From: CS4-C045 sp963844115
GTDB lineage: Bacteria > Planctomycetota > Planctomycetia > Pirellulales > UBA7805
Assembly: GCA_963844115.1 (NCBI GenBank)
Contig: CAWJNN010000112.1
Location: 29,153 to 93,152, forward strand
Length of the DNA: 64,000 nt
Reading direction: 5' to 3'
The stretch's first letter is position 1. Every line of letters starts with the position of its first letter. Under the pieces are notes generated by a model that made no database searches, was not told the origin of the DNA, and saw only the letters and a list, made by a program, of their open reading frames with translations. Both the position numbers and the translations under genes were made by a program. Below, piece by piece: positions 53,409 through 63,559 of this stretch.

Positions 53409-56400
53409 GATCGCTGGTTCGTTGGGCGATCAATAATTCGCCTGCCATGAACATGTTGATGATCAGCGTTCTGCTGGTCGGCACGCTAAGCCTGTTTCGC
53501 ATGCGGCGCGAGGTGTTTCCCGAATTCGATTTGGATATCGTGTTGATCACCGTGCCCTACCCGGGTGCCAGTCCGGAAAAAATCGAAGAAGGGATTTGCC
53601 AAAAGATCGAAGAAGCGATTTACGCTATCGACGGCATCAAAAAGATGTTCACCGTGTCCAAGGAAGGCGCGGGTTCGGTTGTGCTTGAATTGGAGCCAGG
53701 CGAGGACGCTCAAAAAATCGTTGCGGAGATTCGTTCCGAGGTCGATCGCATTTCACGCTTTTTTCCGGAGCTGGCGGAAGATCATGAAGTTCAAGAGATC
53801 ACGATGCGCGAGGCGGCGATCAAAGTGGGTGTGGTCGCGCCGGATACGGGCCGTCCCGTTGATCACCTTGAACTGCGCGACGTGTCGGAATGGGTGCGTG
53901 AAGAACTATTGGATTTAAAAGAAGTCTCTGAAGTTGTTCTCGAAGGTGCGCGAGACTATCAGATCGACATCGAAATCGACGAAAACACACTCCGCAAGTA
54001 TGGGCTAACTTTGCGGGATGTCGCCGCGATTATCCGTCGCGAAAATTTGGAACTACCTGGTGGTACGCTGAGAGGCCAGAGCGGGGAGATCCTGTTACGA
54101 GGAAAAAACGAATCGCTTCGTGGCGAGGACATTGCCAAGCTGCCTCTGATCACGGATCCCAGCGGTGTCGTGCTTACCGTTGGCGACGTGGCAACGGTTC
54201 GCGACGAATTCGTCGACACAACTGCAATCAGTGAAATCAACGGCCGGCCAGCGCTGGTGCTGTCGGTTAACCGAACAAGCAGCGAAGATTTGCTGGCCAT
54301 GACCGATGCCGTGCGAGCAAAGCTGAAGAAACTCGATTGGCCCGCCGGGTACGAACCGGCTGTGTGGGCGGATCGTTCCACGGACGTCCGCGATCGTCTC
54401 GACATGCTGATTAACAACGGCATCATGGGACTGATTTTGGTCTTTCTGGTGCTGGCCGTCTTCCTCGAATTGAAGCTGGCGTTTTGGGTGGCGTTAGGCA
54501 TCCCCGTCGCAATGTTGGGAGCGGGCAGCGCGTTGCTGGTCGGCGATCAGACACTAAACATGCTGTCGATGTTTGCCTTCCTGATGGCGCTCGGCATCGT
54601 CGTCGATGATGCGATCGTGGTGGGCGAGAACATTTACGCGCACCGCCAGCTGGGTAAAGGCTATGGTCAAGCGGCGATTGACGGGACCGTGGAAGTGGTT
54701 CCGTCTGTCGTCGCCTCCGTGACAACCACCATCATCGCTTTTTGCCCGCTGTTTTTTGTGTCGGGAATTATGGGAAAATTCATTGCCGTGATGCCGTTTG
54801 CTGTCGTGGCAATGCTGTTTATCTCGTTGGCGGAAAGCATTTTTATTCTCCCTTGTCACCTGGCACATGGTGACAGCCTGGTGTTTCGGATTATGAGCGC
54901 ATTTTCTGGCCGCTGGGCTTCATCGTGCGGTTTTTTGCGGCGGTCAACAAGAAAGTTGCGACGGGGCTGGAGGTCGTGATTGATCGCTTCTACCACCCGC
55001 TGCTCAAATGGTCGATCCACAACTGCGCCACCGTGGTCGCTGGAGCCATCGCGCTGCTGTTGATAACGGTTGGCTTTGTAATGTCCGACGCCGTGCCGTT
55101 TGAGCTGTTTCCGAAGCTCGACAGCAATTATCTTCAAGCGAAAATAACTTTCCCCGACGGCACACCCGCACCCGTCACGGATCGCGCAACCAGGCGAATT
55201 GTCGAGGCCCTGTCACGTGTTAATGAAAGATACAAACAAGCCGGCGTGCCGGTTGTCGAGCTGGTTTATCGCGGTGTCGGAAAGATATCGGGCACTCCAA
55301 ATCCTGCCGACGGTGGCGCGGGGGCCGGCAGTCACGTGGGTATCGTCGACGTGCAGCTGACCGACACCTCCCAACGAGACGTCAAAAGTGAAAAAATAAC
55401 GAGCGAGTGGCGTGAAGAGGTCGGCGCAATCCCGGGCGTTGATAGCTTGACGTTCGGTGTGAGTTTTTTCGGTCCCGGCGGCAAGCCGATCGAATTCAAA
55501 CTGCTGGCGACGGCGGAAAACTACAGCGAACTGGAAGCCGCCGTGGAAGAATGCAAAGAGGAGCTGCAGAGTCGCCGAGGCGTGTTTGACGTCACGGACG
55601 ATTCGCGCCCTGGCAAATGGGAACTGCAGCCCCGCGTCAAAGAGCGCGCCATGTCGATGGGCATTACGAGCGCCGAGCTGTTCGAGACGATTCGGGCTGC
55701 TTTCTACGGTGCTGAGGTGATGCGACTGCAGCGAGGGCGACATGAAGTCAAGCTAATGGTCCGTTATCCCAAAGATCAACGCCGTTCGCTGGCAAACTTT
55801 GAAGATATTCGCGTGCGCGTGCCGGCTGCGGCCGCTGGGCGGTCGAATGCGAATAGCCAGGCTGAGATGAGCAGTTCGATGATGGCTGCCGCGAACGAGA
55901 TGGAAGCCTTGGAAATCCCCATCACGGAACTGGCGGACATTGACGTCGGCCGTGGTTACTCGGAGATCAATCGCCTGGATCGCATGCGTTCAATCACGAT
56001 CAGTGCGGACGTCGACGAAGCGCAAAACAACGCGCGTGCGATCGTCAAGGATTTGAAGAATGAACAAGGTCTCTTCGCCAGAATATCTGCCAAGTTCTCC
56101 GGAATTGTCGCGCCATTGATGGGTGGGGAAGTCCAACACAAAACGGAAGGATTTTTCGACCGCCTGGCCGCCAAATATCCGGCAGTCAAAGTCAGTTGGG
56201 AAGGTCAAGAAGAGCAGCGTAAGGAGTCACTAGGCAGCCTGTTCCTGGGCGCCATCGTGGCGTTGCTGGTCATGTTTGGTTTGTTGACCTTGGAATTTCG
56301 AACCTACTTGCAGCCGCTATTGATTCTGGCCATCATTCCCTTCGGCATAATCGGTGCGATCTTCGGGCATGCGGTGATGGGGATCCCGATGACGCTGTTC

Positions 56401-56828
56401 AGCTTCTTCGGCCTGGTGGCGCTAACGGGCGTCGTGGTCAACGATTCGATCGTGTTGATTGACTTTATCAATCGCCAGGTGCGCAACGGCGTGCCGATCG
56501 AGGAGGCACTTCTGAATTCCGGACGTCGCCGTTTCCGACCCGTCTTGCTAACGTCGCTGACCACGATTGCGGGTCTGCTGCCGATCCTGCTGGAGACATC
56601 GTTCCAGCGCAAGTCCTGATCCCGATGGCGACCAGCCTGGCATTCGGACTGTCGCTAGCCACGGTGCTGGTGTTGGTGCTGGTTCCAGTTTTTTACCGGC
56701 TCTACGATTCCGCGTTTCCGTACCAGCAACCGGCTGAAGAAGAACACGATGAACCACCCGCAGACCAACAGCCGGCAACAGTCCCGTTGCGACCGGTGAC
56801 CGACGAGCGGCTGGAATTCACCATCTAG
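53405..56828 (+). CDS. RND (HAE1/AcrB-type) efflux pump, two frameshifts
   Basis: About 1,141 residues once repaired. Twelve membrane helices with two large periplasmic loops. TM4 carries the proton-relay Asp pair in ALGIVVDDAIVVGENIY. The C-terminal half repeats the topology (GLVALTGVVVNDSIVLIDFINRQ). Frame breaks: near 54905 one T is missing (MSAF-FWPLGFIVRFFAAV), and near 56606 one G is missing (TSFQ-AQVLIPMATSL). Both repairs restore strong family sequence, so it is probably intact in the cell. The substrate (drug, metal or lipid) is unknown; with the TetR gene it forms a classic regulated exporter. Confidence 0.92.
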
Positions 56829-56829
56829 C

Positions 56830-58944
56830 CTACTTCGCCCCCGCGATTGCTTCGGCGATGTTGACGCCGTGATCGCGCACTCGACGGTAAGCGTTGATCT
56901 GGCGGTTGTAGGTCACGCTGACGCGAGGCGGCATTCCGTTCTGTGCCATGCGGTCCATGATCTCGCGGCGTAACGTTCTGACCTCCTTGGAAATGCTTCT
57001 GCCGTGCGCCTCGGCTGGATCCATCGCTTCTTTATTCCAGCGTCGATACGACTCGGTGATCGACTGCAGATATTCGGCCACCATATTATGCAACTTCAAT
57101 AGATTTTCGCGTTCGGGCGGTTCGTAGCGTAGATCGGCGTCGTGAAGCTTGACGTGATATTTGAGGATGCGGCCGATGTAGTCGCTGACCGATTCGTATT
57201 CATCCGCCATCCGCAACTGGCGACGTGCCTCGTCAATCAGGTTTTGGGGAATGTTCGAGGCCAGCAGGCTGGTCATGAACGACACGATCTCGTCCTGATA
57301 AGTATCGATCGTTTCTTCCTCTTGGATCGTTTGTTGAACGATCGCATCGTCCGGTGTGTCGCTCGCAAGAGTTTGACCAAGCCAATCCATCATCTTGTTG
57401 CAGCTATCGGCCATCCGGAGCACTTCCACGCGCGACTGTTCGATGGCCAGTACGGGGGATTCCAGGATACGCACATCGAGATTCGTCAGATGCGGTGCTT
57501 CTTTGACCGCCCGATCGGGAACGAATTTCGTTAAGGCTTTTGCCAATACGCCGACGAACGGCAGGAACAAAAGTGTATTGGCCACATTGAAACCGGTGTG
57601 CGTCGCGGCGATTGCTGCCGTGACGTGCTCGGATACGTCGCCGGCCGCATTACCTATGACGAACCACTTGACTAGCGGAATGTACCATTGAAAGACGACC
57701 GTAATCCAAGCGACGCCTATCAAATTGAAGACAACGTGAGAGTAGGCTGCCCGTTTTGCGTTGGTCGTCGTGCCGAATGAGGCCAGCCAGGCCGTGATCG
57801 TCGTACCAACATTTTCGCCTAGTACCAGGGCCGCGGCCGTTTCAAAGGGAATCACGCCTATCTGTGCCAAGCCAATCGTAATACCCAGCGTGGCCGACGA
57901 GGATTGAACGATGAACGTCAAAACGCAGCCGACCGCGGCACACTTCAGCACGCCCCAATAACTGTCGGCGGAAAACCGCTCGAACCACATTTCGAACGCC
58001 GGCAGATCCTTGATGATTCCGAAACCGTCTTTCATCAATTCCAGGCCCAGAAAGACCATTCCCAAGCCCATGATGGCCATCGACGTATAGCGCCAGCGAT
58101 CCCGTTTCAGAAACAAGTACCCGAACGCGGCGGCACCGGCGATGGGCAGTCCGTATTTGCCGATCTTGAGCACCAGAATCCACCCCGTGATCGTCGTGCC
58201 AATGTTGGCGCCGAAAATGACACCAATGGCCTGCGCCAGCGTCATGAATCCACTGTTCACAAACCCCACGACCATCACGGTTGTGATCGAGCTGGATTGC
58301 AGGATCATCGTGACGACCGCTCCGACGCCGGTTGCCGAGAACCGGTTGTTGGTGACCGCAGAGATTAGCTTGCGCAACCGGTTTCCGGCCACGGCCTGCA
58401 ATCCGTCGGACATGCTCTTCATGCCCAGCAGAAAGATGCCGAGACCGCCGATCACGATTAACGCCAGGCTCCAGTAGTCCGGCTCCCAAACTGTCACTTG
58501 AAACTTGGAGTGGACCCGCGCGCGATTCTCGCCTGTCGCTTCGACAACAATTTCACTCGTGCCGACCTTGCCAGGCTGAAGGATCAACTTCGTGCCGTCG
58601 ACGATTTCTGCTTCGACAACCTTTTTCTTTTTGTTGAAGATCACTTCAAACGTGATCGCATTACCAGCACCGGCAGCATCTGGTAACACGTCGGCCAGGT
58701 CGATCACCGTGTTAGGCGAATTCTTGAGGACCTTGATGTCGGGAATGAGTTTACTGACCGTGCGTTGTTTGCCCTTGTCGGCAGCGGGTGCATCCGCTGC
58801 GTCTGCGGAAGGTTTGTCACTGGCAGACCAGGCATGATCCGGCGCGGCAAATCCCCCAGCCCAAGTAATGAGCAATGCCAGAGAGAGCAGTCCAGACGCA
58901 GCACACCAGGGCGAATAAGAGATATGGATCCGTTTGAAGATCAT
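56830..58944 (-). CDS. Na/Pi cotransporter family protein with PhoU-like tail
   Basis: 704 residues. Signal peptide GLLSLALLITWAGGFA, then a non-membrane beta-rich domain at about residues 60-160 (PNTVIDLADVLPDAAG...SKFQVTVWEP), which resembles an Ig/cadherin-like fold. The transporter follows with repeated QSSSIT/QSSSAT motifs (TMILQSSSITTVMVVGF and TFIVQSSSATLGITIG). Last is a PhoU-like helical domain (about 510-700). The family couples phosphate export or import to Na+. ATG 58944 is the first start with a signal sequence; the frame extends to 59172 without support. It converges with the RND gene (stops 1 base apart). Confidence 0.87.
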   Translation of the reverse strand: MIFKRIHISYSPWCAASGLLSLALLITWAGGFAAPDHAWSASDKPSADAADAPAADKGKQRTVSKLIPDIKVLKNSPNTVIDLADVLPDAAGAGNAITFEVIFNKKKKVVEAEIVDGTKLILQPGKVGTSEIVVEATGENRARVHSKFQVTVWEPDYWSLALIVIGGLGIFLLGMKSMSDGLQAVAGNRLRKLISAVTNNRFSATGVGAVVTMILQSSSITTVMVVGFVNSGFMTLAQAIGVIFGANIGTTITGWILVLKIGKYGLPIAGAAAFGYLFLKRDRWRYTSMAIMGLGMVFLGLELMKDGFGIIKDLPAFEMWFERFSADSYWGVLKCAAVGCVLTFIVQSSSATLGITIGLAQIGVIPFETAAALVLGENVGTTITAWLASFGTTTNAKRAAYSHVVFNLIGVAWITVVFQWYIPLVKWFVIGNAAGDVSEHVTAAIAATHTGFNVANTLLFLPFVGVLAKALTKFVPDRAVKEAPHLTNLDVRILESPVLAIEQSRVEVLRMADSCNKMMDWLGQTLASDTPDDAIVQQTIQEEETIDTYQDEIVSFMTSLLASNIPQNLIDEARRQLRMADEYESVSDYIGRILKYHVKLHDADLRYEPPERENLLKLHNMVAEYLQSITESYRRWNKEAMDPAEAHGRSISKEVRTLRREIMDRMAQNGMPPRVSVTYNRQINAYRRVRDHGVNIAEAIAGAK

Positions 58945-59179
58945 CGTGAGTGCGAGATTCCCTTCGATCGGCCTGCCATGACATGCGCCGACCGGCTGAA
59001 TGCCGCGGTATGGCTCGATGCGTCGAACGCGGAACAGGGAATTACACGCTATTGTTAAGAAATTGTGAAGATGCCTCCCTGCCCGAATCCAAGACACCCC
59101 GGTCTGTAGGTCGTGGGCAGCGATGCGAACCGCATTGACGGTGCGGACGCGAAGGGCGTATCCCCTGTCCAAGACATCA

Positions 59180-59250
59180 TTTAACGCCCAGCCTTAGGTA
59201 GCGGCTTACCGACCGCGCGAGCCGGCGCCTACGGCTGGACGTTAAACGAA
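59180..59250. repeat. Inverted repeat TTTAACGCCCAGCC...GGCTGGACGTTAAA
   Basis: The outer arms TTTAACG(C)CCAGCC and GGCTGGACGTTAAA (one mismatch) surround an inner pair AGG...CCT and a GC-rich centre. The 71-bp unit resembles the small palindromic repeats elsewhere in the window, though it may also terminate phnZ. Confidence 0.55.
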
Positions 59251-59388
59251 GGTGCGGTGGGCGACGACCACGATTGGGCCAGGGGCCGTCCTATCAACTC
59301 GCCGGCTTATGAAAGCGATAGCCGACGCGCACTCTGAGACCGCTGTCTGTTTTGCAGGCGACCAACGCGGCCCGAGTGGCTGAGCTTG

Positions 59389-59988
59389 TCACTTCTGCAG
59401 CGCCGTTAGCAATTCACGGCGAAAGTCTTTGACCGGAGGAGTCTCCAGCCCGCAGACCTTGCCGCCGTCGTCCCAGCGCCGCAATTGCAGGGCCTGTTGT
59501 AGATACGAATTGGCTTCCAACTCGGCCCGTTCGTCGGTTGACATGTTGCCGCCTTGGACGGCGAAGCTTTTCTTGGAGGCGTCGGATAGTCCAGTGTAAT
59601 AAGAGTCGTCAGTGGAGCAGAGGTACCGCTTGGCCGGCACGTGGAGGCGGATCGGTTCGGTTACCTCCGGTCCGAAAAACGGTTGCAGGTATTCCGCCGC
59701 CACTTCTTCGTGGTTGAGATCTTCCGCCAAAAAATTGCCGGTAGCGGCATGTTCTCCGACCAGCAGGTGTCCCAGGTCGTGTAGCAGAGCGCTGGCCACG
59801 ACGTGCTGTGCGGCGCCGGCCTGACGGGCCAGGGTGGCGGTCTGCAAAGCATGCTCAAGCTGAGTGACATTTTCGTCGTAGTTACTCTGACCATGCTTGA
59901 CCAGGTAGTCAAGCAGCAGGTCGGCCCGTTGTTCGGGCGAAGCGACTGACATTTGCGCGGCAAGTGTTTGATCCAAGAGATGACTCAT
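59389..59988 (-). CDS. phnZ: PhnZ-like HD-domain phosphonate oxygenase
   Basis: 199 residues. The metal ligands of PhnZ, as I recall them, are all kept with matching spacing: His46 (LEHALQ), His70-Asp71 (LLHDLGH), His93 (LNHEEV), His116 (RLHVPA) and Asp173 or 174 (RRWDDGG). PhnZ is a mixed-valent di-iron oxygenase that splits 2-amino-1-hydroxyethylphosphonate into glycine and phosphate. It starts at ATG 59988, overlapping the phnY stop in ATGA. With phnY it completes an oxidative route that frees phosphate without C-P lyase. Confidence 0.87.
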   Translation of the reverse strand: MSHLLDQTLAAQMSVASPEQRADLLLDYLVKHGQSNYDENVTQLEHALQTATLARQAGAAQHVVASALLHDLGHLLVGEHAATGNFLAEDLNHEEVAAEYLQPFFGPEVTEPIRLHVPAKRYLCSTDDSYYTGLSDASKKSFAVQGGNMSTDERAELEANSYLQQALQLRRWDDGGKVCGLETPPVKDFRRELLTALQK

Positions 59989-60806
59989 TTGTCTAATACC
60001 GTCTTTCCTTGAAAATGACCTATCGTGCTGATGCGATCCGTTTCCGCAGATCCGCTACGAATATTTTGTGCGAAAATCTTACGCTTGGAGGCGTAATAGT
60101 CCGCTCGCAAATCTCCTTCGGCGCTGGCATTGTACGTCAGGTACAGCGCCCTTCTCGATCGTTGTGAGCTGTTGCGTGGGCTTTTGTGGGGGGCATAGGA
60201 ACTGAACAGGAGGATATCGCCGGGCCTGGTGGGGACGGCGACCCAATCCAACTGGTCCGCGACATGCGATTCAATGCAGCCCTCGGTATTCAGGGCGATC
60301 AAGCCATCGGTGTGCAGGCCCGGAGCGAAAAACAGGCACCCATTTTCCGGTGTCATGGTATCAATGGCAACCAGGCAGGTGACGTGCTTCTTGATCATTG
60401 CATAGGCGGGGGCGTCCTGATGCGCTACGTATCCACCACCACCGGGATACTTGTAGTTGATCTTCTCTTTGTATAGCACGGCAGGCTCGCCCAATGCTTC
60501 GGAGACGGCCGCGGGAATCTTGCCTTCGGTCAACAGCGACCGCATCCCACGGTGATACGGGAGAAAATTCTCGCTACGAGACAACCGAACGCCATCTGGC
60601 GTCGCCTCGCGGTGGTGCATCCAGCAGTCATCGCTGTCGGGCCAGGCGGCGATTTCCTCGACCCAGCGTGTTACCGAGCCTACCTCTGTTGGCGACAAAA
60701 ATCTCTCTACCTTCAGATAACCATCTCGTCGCCATAACTCGTGTTGTTCAGATGTAAAAAACATTTGTTCTTGCATCGCGGGAGTTGTAAATCGTCGCGT
60801 CGTCAT
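59985..60806 (-). CDS. phnY: PhnY-type 2-oxoglutarate/Fe dioxygenase
   Basis: 273 residues. The facial triad is His129-x-Asp131 (AHQDAP) and a distal His207 (YAPHKSP), with Arg218 or 219 for 2-oxoglutarate. It belongs to the phytanoyl-CoA-hydroxylase-like family, as does PhnY*, which hydroxylates 2-aminoethylphosphonate at C1 to give the PhnZ substrate. The start is ATG 60806, overlapping the phnE stop in ATGA. A longer frame to 61082 is a shadow of phnE. Confidence 0.87.
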   Translation of the reverse strand: MTTRRFTTPAMQEQMFFTSEQHELWRRDGYLKVERFLSPTEVGSVTRWVEEIAAWPDSDDCWMHHREATPDGVRLSRSENFLPYHRGMRSLLTEGKIPAAVSEALGEPAVLYKEKINYKYPGGGGYVAHQDAPAYAMIKKHVTCLVAIDTMTPENGCLFFAPGLHTDGLIALNTEGCIESHVADQLDWVAVPTRPGDILLFSSYAPHKSPRNSSQRSRRALYLTYNASAEGDLRADYYASKRKIFAQNIRSGSAETDRISTIGHFQGKTVLDK

Positions 60807-61822
60807 GCCTGGATCAGCCGTGCGCGGACGTGTTGCGTCGCGTGCTCCATCAATAACACGGTGATGAAAATACACAGTAGAATCGTCGAGGCGTGACCGA
60901 ATTGGGATTCGTGCCAGCGTTGAATCAGTTCGACCCCGATCCCACCCGCACCGACAATCCCCAGGACGGTAGCCATGCGAAAGTTGCGTTCCAGGATGTA
61001 TTGGACGTAGGCCAGTACCTGCGGCATGATCTGCGGCAACACGGCGTACCTCAAAACCTTGATTTTGTTGGCACCGATGCACTCCAAAGCGAGCTGCGGT
61101 TTGACGTCGGCATTTTCAATGTCATCCGCAAAGAATTTCCCCAACAACCCCGAAGTGTGCATGCCCAAGGCGAGAATGCCGGCCACCGGGCCTACGCCGT
61201 ACATCAACACAAAGAACAGGCCGCTGATCATTTCCGGAACCGCTCGGTTAAACGTGCAGGTAGCACGTGCGATCGCATAGATGCATCTATTGGGTGCAAA
61301 GCGTCTTGTGCCGAAGTAGGCCAAGGGGATGGCCAGAGCGAGTGCCAACAACGTACCCCAAACGGCAATCTCGATCGTTTTCCCAATCAGCCGCACCACG
61401 CTCTTGAGATAACCAAACGGTTCGACCAGATAGGTCTCGGTTCCAGCTGCGACCCACTTCTGCGTATGCGCATCAAAACTTCGTACGGGAAGTTTCTCAA
61501 TACGAGCGAACCAGGGGAGATCGGCCGGATCAAAATCCTTGATGCGCCATACTTCCGTCCGTCGTTCGATTTCCAGAGGAAACGCCAGACCAAGAAAGTT
61601 CTTGGCGCCTTTTACTACGTCAGAATCGTAGTCCAAGCCGATCGCATGCGCTGCCGCCCGACCGAACTTCGCAATTCCCTGGTCAATTTCGGTGCGGCGT
61701 GCGGAAATGCTGAGCGCGATCGCGGCGAGCAGCAGAACGATCAGGGTTGTTACGCTAACGGGCTGACGCAGTTTCCATTCTTCAGCGGGCTTTTCGGTTC
61801 GCAATGGTCTTTCGTCCGTCAT
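60803..61822 (-). CDS. phnE: PhnE, phosphonate ABC permease
   Basis: 339 residues. The C-terminal 200 residues form the BPD transmembrane domain with RAVPEMISGLFFVLMYGVGP and the ATPase-contact EAA-type loop (ECIGANKIKVLRYAVLPQIMP). About 80 extra residues between the first helix and the second (SDVVKGAKNFLGLAF...YLVEPFGYLK) are predicted outside the membrane and are longer than in typical PhnE. It moves phosphonate across the inner membrane with phnC and phnD. ATG 61822 overlaps the phnC stop (ATGA). Confidence 0.9.
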   Translation of the reverse strand: MTDERPLRTEKPAEEWKLRQPVSVTTLIVLLLAAIALSISARRTEIDQGIAKFGRAAAHAIGLDYDSDVVKGAKNFLGLAFPLEIERRTEVWRIKDFDPADLPWFARIEKLPVRSFDAHTQKWVAAGTETYLVEPFGYLKSVVRLIGKTIEIAVWGTLLALALAIPLAYFGTRRFAPNRCIYAIARATCTFNRAVPEMISGLFFVLMYGVGPVAGILALGMHTSGLLGKFFADDIENADVKPQLALECIGANKIKVLRYAVLPQIMPQVLAYVQYILERNFRMATVLGIVGAGGIGVELIQRWHESQFGHASTILLCIFITVLLMEHATQHVRARLIQA

Positions 61823-62643
61823 GATGTACGCACCATAACCGGTGGCGGGGTCAATTGGTTTTCGACCACAGCGGAACTCGATTCAGCAGTGAAATTGTCC
61901 ACCGCTCGACCGTTCGCATTCGCATAAAGCTTCTGAATTGCGGATTGGTCAAAATCATCCGGATTGCCGTCAAAAACTTTACGGCCACCGTCCAAACCGA
62001 CAATGCGGTCCGCAAACTCCTTGGCCAGTTCGACCTGATGCATGCTACAGATCACTGTCGTACCAAAATGTTCCGATGCGCGATGTAGAAGCCCCAGGGT
62101 GTTGCGACCGGTTGCCGGATCGAGACTCGCAACGGGCTCGTCGGCGAGGACAACGGTCGGCTCCAAGATGAACGCTCTGGCAATTGCCACTCGCTGCTGC
62201 TGTCCGCCTGATAAATCGGCGACTCGACGATAGAGATGGCTCTCCGTCAAGCCCACCTGCTGCAACAGTTCGCACGTTCTCCGACGGTACTGTTGCGGGA
62301 AAAACCCGAGCAGCGCACGGAGGGTGGAGGTACTGGGCAATGCACCGCTGGCGACATTGTTCAAGACGCTCATGCGCGGCACGAGGTTGAATTGCTGGTG
62401 CACCATCGCCATCCGAGGTCTAAGGGCCATCAGGCTTTTCGGTGTCACCATCACGCCGTCCACCGAAACCGTGCCCTTCGTCGGCTGCTGCAGGCCATTG
62501 ACCATCCGCAACAACGTCGATTTTCCCGCTCCGCTGGCACCCAGGATAACACAAAACTCACGCCGCGGGACCGTGAAAGTCACGTCGTCGACCGCCACGG
62601 TTCCGTCCGGAAACTGCTTACTGACGTTTCGAAAAGTTAGCAT
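61819..62643 (-). CDS. phnC: PhnC, phosphonate ABC ATPase
   Basis: 274 residues. Walker A LGASGAGKST (about residues 34-43), Q loop, signature LSGGQQQRVAIARAF, Walker B VVLADEPVASLDP and switch His (CSMHQVELA). The layout is that of PhnC-type importers. ATG 62643 is the start; the gene follows phnD by 72 bases on the same strand and overlaps phnE. The C-terminal ~25 residues (STAESSSAVVENQLTPPPVMV) are unusual and disordered. Confidence 0.92.
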   Translation of the reverse strand: MLTFRNVSKQFPDGTVAVDDVTFTVPRREFCVILGASGAGKSTLLRMVNGLQQPTKGTVSVDGVMVTPKSLMALRPRMAMVHQQFNLVPRMSVLNNVASGALPSTSTLRALLGFFPQQYRRRTCELLQQVGLTESHLYRRVADLSGGQQQRVAIARAFILEPTVVLADEPVASLDPATGRNTLGLLHRASEHFGTTVICSMHQVELAKEFADRIVGLDGGRKVFDGNPDDFDQSAIQKLYANANGRAVDNFTAESSSAVVENQLTPPPVMVRTS

Positions 62644-62715
62644 GCACCGTATTTTTGTCTGAAGCGATGTTTCAATCGGTCGTCTCGACTTGCCATCAGC
62701 GAATTCGTGCGCACA

Positions 62716-63149
62716 TCAGCCCTCGGACGCCTTGCGACGGATGCCTTCCTTGACGTTGTCGGCGACCGACTGCAAGACGGCGATTGCCTCGGCAAATTGC
62801 TCCTCGGAAAAATCCGCGTTGTAACGATCGACTTGCTTGCCGCCGTAGCCACGTAACATCTCCGGCCGAATCCCTTCGTGTTGATGTATCGTGCGAAAGG
62901 CGTCCTTCAACCTGGCCTTGACCGAGTCGTCAAGCTTGACGTGCATGGCAATCGGAGGAGAAGGTATCGGGTCACTTTTCGCCAGTGGGCGGATCATTTT
63001 CGGATCCAGCTTTCCAGCTTGCACCGCCTTCTCGAAACTGACGTACGACGCACAGGCCGCGTCGACCTTTCCGGCAGCGAGCGCCTGCAGTGAATTGGCG
63101 TGGCTGCCGGCCAGGTAGACCCCGGACAGATCCGCGCCCGGATCGACGC
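62716..63149 (-). CDS. phnD: PhnD, phosphonate-binding protein, C-terminal part only
   Basis: About 144 C-terminal residues survive. The frame reads GVDPGADLSGVYLAGSHANS, then LQALAAGKVDAACASYVSFE and a long helical tail ending IRRKASEG, all like the C-lobe of PhnD/PtxB periplasmic binding proteins. Upstream of about 63150 the frame hits an unrelated permease. The N-lobe, signal peptide and promoter are therefore missing. It would normally capture the phosphonate and pass it to phnE. The cut is probably an assembly or amplification artefact. Confidence 0.85.
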
Positions 63150-63162
63150 CGGCGCATCAGCG
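63145..63162. other. Chimeric junction between phnD and a dppC-type gene
   Basis: To the left, phnD reads VDPGADL; to the right, the permease reads GGWVDATLMR. The two share a short stretch near GCGCCGGCGTCGAT that suits both genes, which marks the switch point to within about 15 bases. Codon use and GC content change at the same place. It may be a template-switch or assembly join rather than a real chromosomal fusion. Confidence 0.8.
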
Positions 63163-63559
63163 TGGCATCGACCCAGCCGCCGAAATACCCGGCCACCGTG
63201 CCGATCAAAAGCCCAAGCACCGGGGCCGTCACCGCCACCAGCGCGATGATGTAAAGCGTGATCCGCGCGCCAAACATGATCCGGCTTAGAATGTCGCGGC
63301 CAAAATCGTCGGTGCCAAGCAGGTTGCCCGGCGTGCCCGGTGGCAGCAATCTGCGCGACAGATCCTGCACCAAGGGATCATGCGGCGCGATCCAGGGTGC
63401 AAAGGCCGCGACCAAGACAAGGACCGCCACGATCACCAGTCCCGCCATCGCCAGGCGATTGCGTCGGATGCGCCGCCACGCCAGCCATAACTGCCCCAGC
63501 CGCGCCTGCCTGCGTGACGCGGGGTTCGGGTCGCTGAGCCAGACGCGCAGCGCGGTCAT
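63152..63559 (-). CDS. DppC-type ABC permease, C-terminus missing
   Basis: About 136 N-terminal residues: MTALRVWLSDPNP, a first helix (LAMAGLVIVAVLVLVAAFAPWIAP), LLGTDDFGRDILSRIMFGAR and the start of the core domain GTVAGYFGGWVDATLMR. That matches DppC/OppC-type peptide or nickel permeases. The rest of the gene is replaced by phnD sequence. Its start overlaps the stop of the upstream permease (ATGA). The style is alphaproteobacterial rather than planctomycete. Confidence 0.85.

Noticed and set aside
58944..59172. 76-residue N-terminal extension of the Na/Pi transporter
   Set aside because: The signal peptide begins after ATG 58944; upstream residues have no features and would hide the signal.
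60893..61927. 344-residue plus-strand frame opposite phnE
   Set aside because: The opposite strand holds an unmistakable permease with coupled neighbours; the plus frame has no motif.
63024..63559. Continuous 195-residue frame joining DppC and phnD sequence
   Set aside because: After LMR the frame reads phnD DNA in the wrong frame; it is not a real fusion protein.
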